A DNA stretch of 17,444 bases from positions 1 to 17,444 of the forward strand of contig DAOKYT010000057.1 in the NCBI GenBank assembly GCA_035326025.1, read 5' to 3'. Of the stretch, positions 12,494 to 17,444 are shown in pieces. Under the pieces are notes generated by a model, which saw only the letters and a program-made list of their open reading frames with translations, did not search any database and was not told the DNA's origin. Source of the DNA: Amarobacter sp035326025. Lineage in GTDB: Bacteria > Chloroflexota > Dehalococcoidia > Tepidiformales > Tepidiformaceae. Both the position numbers and the translations under genes were made by a program. The number at the start of each line of letters is the position of its first letter. Position 1 is the stretch's first letter.

Positions 12494-13165
12494 ATGACCA
12501 CCACCAGCTCCACCACCGGCATCGAAGGCCGGCTCAGGGCTATCCTGGACGACAGGTCGATCCTGAAGCACCCGTTCTACGTGGAGTGGGGCGCGGGAAC
12601 GCTGCCGATCGAGAAATTGCGCGCGTTCGTGCGCCAGTTCTACCCGTTCGAGGTGGCGTTCCCGCGCTACCTGAGCGCGATCCACAGCCGGACGGAATCG
12701 CCGTTCATCCGTCAGCTGTTGCTCGACAACTTGTGGGACGAGGAGCACGGGGAGCGGAACCACCCGGCGCTCTGGCTGGAATTCGGGGCAGCCCTCGGCC
12801 TGCGCCGCGACGATATCCGGATGGCCGAGCTCCGGCCCCAGACGAAGGCGCTCGTCGAGCACTTCCAGACCGTAGCGCGCGAGGCTCCGCTGGCGGAAGC
12901 GCTCGGGACGCTGTTCGCGTTCGAGGGCCAGGTCCCCCAGATGTCGTGGCTGGTCATCAAGGGGCTCACCGAACACTACGGGTTCGAGCCCAGGCAATTC
13001 GAGTTCTTTTCCGTGCACCTGGTGGCCGATATCGCGCACGCCGGGGCAGAGATGCAGGCGATCATCGAGTCCTGTACCGACGAAGACGCGCTGGCAGCGG
13101 CGGTGGAAACCGCCTGCGACCGGCTCCTCGCATTCCTGGATGGTTGTTATGGGGAGGCTGCCTGA
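12494..13165 (+). CDS. CADD-like haem-oxygenase-fold dimetal enzyme, candidate self-sacrificing pABA synthase
   Basis: A 223-residue all-helical protein of the TenA/PqqC/haem-oxygenase-like diiron superfamily. It aligns from memory with chlamydial CADD over its length: HPFYVEW, AFPRYLSAIHSR, LLLDNLWDEEHGERNHPALW, FEGQVPQ, GLTEHYGF and HLVADIAHA. All six CADD metal ligands have counterparts: Glu83, His90, Glu144, His175, Asp179, His182. Tyr29 matches CADD Tyr27, the residue cleaved to form para-aminobenzoate. The reported amino-donor Lys152 of CADD aligns with Val154 here; a Lys occurs two residues later (Lys156). Self-sacrificing pABA synthesis for folate is therefore likely but not proven; a different oxidase activity is the alternative. 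AAGGAG (12480-12485) precedes ATG 12494 by 8 bases. It lies 50 bases after trpB, and its stop overlaps the next start (TGATG). Confidence 0.8.
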   Translation: MTTTSSTTGIEGRLRAILDDRSILKHPFYVEWGAGTLPIEKLRAFVRQFYPFEVAFPRYLSAIHSRTESPFIRQLLLDNLWDEEHGERNHPALWLEFGAALGLRRDDIRMAELRPQTKALVEHFQTVAREAPLAEALGTLFAFEGQVPQMSWLVIKGLTEHYGFEPRQFEFFSVHLVADIAHAGAEMQAIIESCTDEDALAAAVETACDRLLAFLDGCYGEAA

Positions 13166-13611
13166 TGGCGGAAGGCGAACAGACGATTGAGGCGTGGAAC
13201 ACCGCGGTCCGGCTCGCGGCCGCCATCGGGCGGTTGAAGATCGGATCGAACCTGAGGGCGGCGGCCGATGCTCAGGCCAAGGCCTTCGAGCTCGCCGGGG
13301 TGGCCTGCGGGCTCATCGCAGAAGCGGGCACGCGGGAAGGCCCCGGCCAGCTCGCGCTGCTTCGCGATGCGCGCGGGGCGCTGGCGCAGTGCAAATCGTG
13401 GATCCACGTCCTCGCAGCCGTGACTAATGAGCAGGAGTCGGTCTTCGGCAACGAGCTCGACCTGCTCGACCAGGCATCGCGGCAGGTGAACGCCTATGCC
13501 CGCTCGCTCGAACGCGGCGGTCCGGCTGCGGGCGGGCCCCGGCCGCCGATGCGGCCGGGCGGCGGCCCCCGCCCGGGTGGCGGCCCGCCGCGCGGGGGAG
13601 CGCCTCGATGA
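13165..13611 (+). CDS. Four-helix-bundle protein with a Gly/Pro/Arg-rich tail
   Basis: The 148-residue protein starts at ATG 13165, sharing its A with the TGA of the upstream gene, and ends within the trpS start (ATGA), so it is translationally coupled on both sides. Residues 1-115 are helical, with AWNTAVRLAAAIGRL, SNLRAAADAQAKAFELA, LALLRDARGALAQCKSWIHVL and a fourth helix LLDQASRQVNAYARSL. This resembles the four-helix-bundle (S23/IVS-encoded) family, where small homo-oligomeric proteins of unclear role occur; the family link is by pattern only. Residues 118-148 are a low-complexity, basic GGPRPP/GGG repeat tail that is probably disordered and could bind RNA or another protein. No catalytic motif is visible. 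Its position between a CADD-like enzyme and trpS suggests an accessory role in the operon. Confidence 0.65.
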   Translation: MAEGEQTIEAWNTAVRLAAAIGRLKIGSNLRAAADAQAKAFELAGVACGLIAEAGTREGPGQLALLRDARGALAQCKSWIHVLAAVTNEQESVFGNELDLLDQASRQVNAYARSLERGGPAAGGPRPPMRPGGGPRPGGGPPRGGAPR

Positions 13612-14633
13612 CCGGGCGCAAGCGAATCCTCACGGGCATCCGGCCGACCGGGGCGCTCCACCTCGGGCACTATGCCGGGGCCCTGGAGAACTGGGTGCGG
13701 CTCCAGCACGAGTACGAGACGTACTTCCTCATCGCCGACTACCAGGTCTCGGACTACGCCGACGACATCAAGCGGGTCCGCGATGCCGTGTGGGAAGTGG
13801 CGCTGGACTGGCTGGCGGTGGGGCTCGACCCGGAGGGGAGTTCGTTCGTCATCGAGAGCCTGGTGCCCGAGCACGCCGAGCTGGCGACGCTCCTCGGCTG
13901 GTTTCTGCCCGTCTCGATGCTGGAGCGGAACCCCACGCTCAAGGCGGAGATGGCCGCGCTGGAGGAACCGGAGGACGGCTCACAGGAACGGAAGTCGGTT
14001 CCGGTGGCGTTTTACACCTACCCGGTGATGCAGGTGGCGAACATCTTGATGCCGCGCGCCCACCTGGTGCCCGTGGGCGAGGACCAATTGCCGCACATCG
14101 AGCTGACCCGCGAAACGGCGCGGCGCTTCAACCGGCGGTTCAAGGAAGTATTCCCGGAGCCCGAAGGCCTGGTCGGCCGGGTGCCCCGGCTGGTTGGAAC
14201 CGACGGCAACGCGAAAATGAGCAAGTCGCGCGGCAACACCATCGACCTTAAGGATTCGGCCGAGATAGTGGCGAAAAAGGTGCGCGTGATGTACGCCGGT
14301 CCGCCCCGCGGCGCCACGGAGCCGGGCAAGGTGGAAGACAACCCGGTCTTCCTGTACCTCGATGCGTTCGACCCCGATACGGCACTTGTCGCCCAGATGA
14401 AAGCGGAATACGAAGCTTCGGGCCTCCCCAACAAGGTCTTGAAGGATCGCCTGACGCGGGTCCTCAACGACCTGCTGGACCCGTTCCGGGAGCGGCGCGC
14501 GTACTACGAGGCGCATATGCGCCAGGTGCGCGAAGCCCTGGAGGCTGGCACCAAACGCGGCCGGGCCATCGCCCAGGAGACCATGCTCATGGTCCGCGAC
14601 GCCCTCGACCTCGGGTACCTGGAGAAGTACTAG
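13608..14633 (+). CDS. trpS: Tryptophanyl-tRNA synthetase
   Basis: This 341-residue class Ic synthetase charges tRNA-Trp. The signature HLGH (residues 18-21, within RPTGALHLGHY) and the KMSKS loop (203-207, NAKMSKSRGNTI) are both intact, with PVGEDQLPHIELTRETARRFN between them for tRNA and substrate contacts. Length and motif order match the standard bacterial TrpRS. The start ATG overlaps the preceding stop by 4 bases, so translation is coupled. Control by a Trp T-box is coherent: low charging raises synthetase and Trp-biosynthetic enzymes together. It is followed with zero spacing by trpE (TAG then ATG). Confidence 0.97.
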   Translation: MTGRKRILTGIRPTGALHLGHYAGALENWVRLQHEYETYFLIADYQVSDYADDIKRVRDAVWEVALDWLAVGLDPEGSSFVIESLVPEHAELATLLGWFLPVSMLERNPTLKAEMAALEEPEDGSQERKSVPVAFYTYPVMQVANILMPRAHLVPVGEDQLPHIELTRETARRFNRRFKEVFPEPEGLVGRVPRLVGTDGNAKMSKSRGNTIDLKDSAEIVAKKVRVMYAGPPRGATEPGKVEDNPVFLYLDAFDPDTALVAQMKAEYEASGLPNKVLKDRLTRVLNDLLDPFRERRAYYEAHMRQVREALEAGTKRGRAIAQETMLMVRDALDLGYLEKY

Positions 14634-16121
14634 ATGCTGCACCCGACGCTCGATGAGGTGAAGGCACTCGCCGGACAGGGACAGGGGAACCTGGTGCCGG
14701 TTTACCGCGAGGTGACGGCCGACCTGGAGACGCCGGTCTCAGCGTTCCTCAAGGTGCGCACCGGGAAGTATTCGTTCCTGCTCGAGTCGGTCGAGGGCGG
14801 CGAGCGTATGGCCCGGTACTCGTTCATCGGCACCCAGCCCTACCGGGTATTGCGGACGGGGCCGGGCGAGGAATGGGAGGGCGACCCGCTCATCCCACTC
14901 GAACAGGAGATCGCCCGCTTCAAGGAGATTCCTGTCCCGGGCGTGCCGGCCTTCACCGGGGGCGCGATCGGCTATGTGGCCTACGATGCCGTGCGGCATT
15001 TCGAACCACGGGTTGTCCCGCCGGAGAAGGACGAACTCGGCATCCCCGAGGCGATCTTTCTCTTCTGCGACTCGATGGTGGTGTTCGACCACATCCGCCA
15101 CACCATCAAGGTGGTGGCCCATTGCCGGCTCGACGGCGATATCGATGCCTCGTACCGGCAGGCGGCGTTCCGGATCGGCGAAATCGTCGAGAAGCTCAAT
15201 AACCCGACCATCCAGCTCCCCCACGAGGAAGCGGGCGCGGTGCTGCGGACGAACGGCCAGGCCGAATCGAACGTTGGCCGCGAGGGCTACGAGCTGATGG
15301 TCGAACGGATCAAGGAGTACGTCGTCGCGGGCGACGTAATCCAGGCGGTGCCTTCGCAGCGGCTCAGGCGGAGAGTCGCGGTCCACCCATTCAACATTTA
15401 CCGTCAGCTCCGGATCGTGAACCCGTCGCCCTATATGTTCTACCTCGACATGGGGGATTTCCAGATCGTCGGCGCTTCGCCGGAGCTGCTGGTGCGCGTC
15501 GAGGACGGGGTGGTGTTCACCCACCCGATCGCCGGGACCCGCCCGCGGGGCGCATCGGCAGAGGAAGACGAGCGGCTCGCCGCGGAGCTGCTGGCGGACG
15601 AAAAGGAGCTCGCCGAGCACATCATGCTCGTGGACCTCGGGCGAAACGACGTGGGGCGGGTAGCGACCCCCGGCACCGTGAACGTCGATAAACTGATGGA
15701 GATCGAGAAGTACTCCCACGTGATGCACATCGTGTCGAACGTTTCGGGCAGGCTGGCACCGGGCAAGACGCAGTTCGACGCATTCCGGGCGGTCTTCCCC
15801 GCGGGGACGGTGAGCGGGGCGCCCAAGGTGCGGGCGATGGAGATCATCGCCGAGCTCGAGCCATCGAAGCGCGGCATCTACGCCGGGGCCGTTGGTTACG
15901 CGAGCTTCTCCGGCAGCCTCGACACCTGTATCGCCATCCGCACGCTGCTCGTGAAGGACGGGTTTGCCTATCTGCAGGCGGGTGGCGGCATCGTCTACGA
16001 CTCGGTCCCCGAGACCGAGTACTTCGAAACGGTGAACAAGATGCGCGCCCTGACGCGGGCGATCGACCTGGCCGAGATAGCCGCCGCCGAGATGAAGACA
16101 GGGAGCCTGGGCTATGGCTAG
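14634..16121 (+). CDS. trpE: Anthranilate synthase component I
   Basis: The 495-residue enzyme converts chorismate to anthranilate with ammonia from TrpG. The N-terminal LLES (residues 49-52, then RYSFIGTQP) is the tryptophan feedback site of TrpE. The catalytic C-terminal domain has GASPELLVRVEDG, PIAGTRPRG (298-305), the acid-rich EKELAEHIMLVDLGRND segment, FPAGTVSGAPKVRAMEII and GGGIVYDSVPETEYFET. Ala in PIAGT marks anthranilate synthase; aminodeoxychorismate synthase PabB normally has Lys there. So this gene is unlikely to make pABA, which leaves room for a separate pABA route. It begins immediately after the trpS stop. The glutaminase trpG and trpA, C, D and F are not in the window and must lie elsewhere or downstream. 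Confidence 0.95.
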   Translation: MLHPTLDEVKALAGQGQGNLVPVYREVTADLETPVSAFLKVRTGKYSFLLESVEGGERMARYSFIGTQPYRVLRTGPGEEWEGDPLIPLEQEIARFKEIPVPGVPAFTGGAIGYVAYDAVRHFEPRVVPPEKDELGIPEAIFLFCDSMVVFDHIRHTIKVVAHCRLDGDIDASYRQAAFRIGEIVEKLNNPTIQLPHEEAGAVLRTNGQAESNVGREGYELMVERIKEYVVAGDVIQAVPSQRLRRRVAVHPFNIYRQLRIVNPSPYMFYLDMGDFQIVGASPELLVRVEDGVVFTHPIAGTRPRGASAEEDERLAAELLADEKELAEHIMLVDLGRNDVGRVATPGTVNVDKLMEIEKYSHVMHIVSNVSGRLAPGKTQFDAFRAVFPAGTVSGAPKVRAMEIIAELEPSKRGIYAGAVGYASFSGSLDTCIAIRTLLVKDGFAYLQAGGGIVYDSVPETEYFETVNKMRALTRAIDLAEIAAAEMKTGSLGYG

Positions 16122-16142
16122 GGACTCCCACAGGAGGACACC

Positions 16143-16535
16143 ATGAGCGACCGGCGCCCGGACCGCGTGTACGGGATCCTGGTGCGGGAGGATCGCGTCT
16201 TCCTGCGCGCCTACGGGGAACGCCTGGGACTGCCCGGCGGCGTCTTCCGCCCCATGGCAGAAGACCGCAAGGCGGAGCTGCGGGCCCACCTGTGGGATCA
16301 GCTCGGCATCGAGGCGAATGCGATCTGGGCGCAGGGTGCGTTCGACTACCGTAACCCGGATGAGGAACACGAGCAGTTCAGCGGCTTCTACACGGTGTGG
16401 GATTGGCAGCCCCGGGCGCCAATCGCGCCGGGCCGCTGGATGGCAAGTAACGATGTTGCGTCGAGCCCCCTGGTTCCCTCGCTGCGCATACTCTTATTGA
16501 GCGTGCTGGCCACGCTGGCGATGAAGACGACATGA
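16143..16535 (+). CDS. NUDIX-fold protein with a degenerate Nudix box
   Basis: The 130-residue protein starts at ATG 16143, five bases after a perfect AGGAGG (16132-16137). The beginning DRVYGILVREDRVFLRAYG and LGLPGGVF is a typical NUDIX beta sheet and entry to the Nudix helix. The box itself (residues 33-56) should carry Glu residues that bind Mg, in the pattern REUxEExGU. It reads LRAHLWDQLGI here, with Glu replaced and one extra residue, so hydrolysis is doubtful. The remainder (FSGFYTVWDWQP) is a plausible second sheet, and the last 25 residues are more hydrophobic. It could bind a nucleotide without cleaving it. It lies between trpE and another degenerate NUDIX gene and overlaps the latter by four bases (ATGA). 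Confidence 0.75.
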   Translation: MSDRRPDRVYGILVREDRVFLRAYGERLGLPGGVFRPMAEDRKAELRAHLWDQLGIEANAIWAQGAFDYRNPDEEHEQFSGFYTVWDWQPRAPIAPGRWMASNDVASSPLVPSLRILLLSVLATLAMKTT

Positions 16536-17407
16536 AACAGGACATTCGCATGGCAGCGATCCTCGAGCGCGATGGACGGCTCTTCCTGGTGAGGCCGGGG
16601 CCCGGCGCGCCCTGGTCGTTGCCCGGGGGGCCCCTGCCGGAGCACGCAGACGACGTGGACCGCGAGATGGATGACATCCTCGGGAGACTGGGCGTGTTTG
16701 CCCCGGCGATCGAGGAGGACTTCCTGCAGACGCACTTCTTCCCCACCGACCACGGCCAGATTGTGTTCAACCTTTATGCCGCGAGCGAATGGACCGGCGA
16801 CCCGGTGGTGCCCGCCGGGCATGGCGGGGGCTGGTTCGCCGTCGAGGAGATCGGCGCGATTGACATGGACGAGCGGGAACGCAACGCGATCCTCGAGGCG
16901 CTGGGGGTGCGCGCGCCCGAGGACCGGACCGGAGCCATCCTTGCCGCCCTGGGAGGCGAACTGCAGGCGCCCGGCCGGCCGGTTGCCGCCGAACCCGGCG
17001 GCGAACTCCAGCACCCGCCAGGCCGGGACGCGGGCATGGACGTCCTTCGCACGCTCACCGGCGCCGACCCCGGGCGGGTGGCGGCGATGGCCACGCGCCA
17101 GCACCCAGAACTCGCCGGCGACCAGATAGATTGGGTGCTCGGGCAGGTGTGGGCCCATCCCGCGCTCGACCGGCGGACGCGCAGCCTGCTGGTGGTGGCG
17201 ATGCTCGCCGCCACGGGCAAGACGGGCGGCACCCTGCGCACACACCTCAACGGAGCGCTGAATCACGGCGCAACGCCGGAGCAGCTGGTCCAGACCATGC
17301 GCATGGTGGCCGCCTACGCGGGCTTCCCGGCCGCCCTGGAGGCATGGCCGGTGCTGGAAGACGTCTTCGAGCAGCGCGGCATCCCGCGGCCGGGGAGGAC
17401 CGAATGA
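16532..17407 (+). CDS. NUDIX-like domain fused to a carboxymuconolactone-decarboxylase domain
   Basis: A 291-residue two-domain protein. Residues 4-135 are NUDIX-like (IRMAAILERDGRLFLVRPG, WSLPGGPLPEH, IVFNLYAASEW, GGGWFAVEEI). The Nudix box at 33-55 reads EMDDILGRLGV, so the catalytic Glu positions of REUxEExGU are mostly lost. After a Gly/Pro linker, residues 169-285 form an AhpD/CMD-like helical domain: RSLLVVAMLAATG, LRTHLNGALNHGATPEQLVQTM and AAYAGFPAALEAW. These match the 4-carboxymuconolactone decarboxylase pattern with its His, while the CxxC of AhpD peroxidases is absent. The fusion is unusual and the substrate unknown. The start overlaps the previous stop (ATGA), and the stop overlaps the following ATG, so the gene is translationally coupled. 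ATG 17036 could start a separate CMD product. Confidence 0.8.
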   Translation: MKQDIRMAAILERDGRLFLVRPGPGAPWSLPGGPLPEHADDVDREMDDILGRLGVFAPAIEEDFLQTHFFPTDHGQIVFNLYAASEWTGDPVVPAGHGGGWFAVEEIGAIDMDERERNAILEALGVRAPEDRTGAILAALGGELQAPGRPVAAEPGGELQHPPGRDAGMDVLRTLTGADPGRVAAMATRQHPELAGDQIDWVLGQVWAHPALDRRTRSLLVVAMLAATGKTGGTLRTHLNGALNHGATPEQLVQTMRMVAAYAGFPAALEAWPVLEDVFEQRGIPRPGRTE

Positions 17408-17444
17408 GCGTCATCCTCTGGGACCTCGACGACACGGTGCTCAA
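17404..17444 (+). CDS. HAD-superfamily hydrolase (start only, cut by window end)
   Basis: ATG 17404 overlaps the TGA of the upstream gene by four bases (ATGA). The 13 codons visible read MSVILWDLDDTVL. DLDDT is HAD motif I (DxDxT/V), with the first Asp the expected phospho-acceptor nucleophile, so a phosphatase or phosphatase-like hydrolase is likely. The substrate and the rest of the protein are outside the window. Confidence 0.75.
   Translation, partial: MSVILWDLDDTVL

Noticed and set aside
14634..16121. TrpE-like protein as a pabB or bifunctional pABA/anthranilate enzyme
   Set aside because: It has PIAGT rather than the PIKGT expected of aminodeoxychorismate synthase, and it has the LLES feedback site typical of TrpE.

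Overview
High-GC bacterial DNA, entirely chromosomal in character: no rRNA, tRNA, insertion sequence, phage gene or CRISPR array was seen. The gene families suggest a Chloroflexota lineage (Dehalococcoidia/Tepidiforma-like). Supporting hints are the DUF35 plus SCP2-type thiolase pair, a TrpB2-type tryptophan synthase beta chain, DUF2203, a small secreted protein with a GTISGY motif, and a T-box leader. This assignment is an inference from gene content, not a phylogeny.

Layout. 1-2000 (+): the end of a SurA_N-like exported protein, a lipoprotein, and a thioredoxin/peroxiredoxin-fold protein without the usual cysteine. 2031-3850 (+): a near-consensus promoter, a DUF35 zinc-ribbon/OB-fold protein and a thiolase, closed by a strong terminator. 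3899-4950 (+): a phosphotransferase-fold protein whose 3' end runs into a 10-N assembly gap flanked by near-duplicate sequence. 4955-5323 (-): a small secreted protein. 5464-5859 (-): a decayed, truncated rhodanese gene with an in-frame stop. 5887-7623 (-): glutamine-dependent NAD+ synthetase, probably from a leaderless promoter. 7754-9722 (+): a small zinc-ribbon protein, a 15-bp perfect palindrome on a promoter, glgC and a DUF2203 protein. 9801-10643 (+): an alpha/beta hydrolase with its own promoter.

The most interesting part is 10652-17444. A promoter feeds a complete T-box riboswitch. Its specifier codon is TGG (Trp), its UGGC bulge matches a G73 discriminator, and its antiterminator and terminator are mutually exclusive. 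Downstream is a tightly packed, partly overlapping run: trpB2, a CADD-like haem-oxygenase-fold dimetal enzyme, a four-helix-bundle protein with a Gly/Pro/Arg tail, trpS, trpE, a NUDIX-fold protein with a broken Nudix box, a NUDIX-carboxymuconolactone decarboxylase fusion whose Nudix box is also broken, and the start of a HAD-family gene.

The operon would respond to uncharged tRNA-Trp. It joins Trp synthesis and charging to a protein resembling the chlamydial self-sacrificing para-aminobenzoate synthase CADD. All six metal ligands and the sacrificed tyrosine are kept, but the amino-donor lysine is not at the same aligned position. A Trp-sensing leader that also controls a chorismate-independent pABA/folate enzyme and two apparently non-catalytic NUDIX proteins is the best candidate here for an undescribed system.
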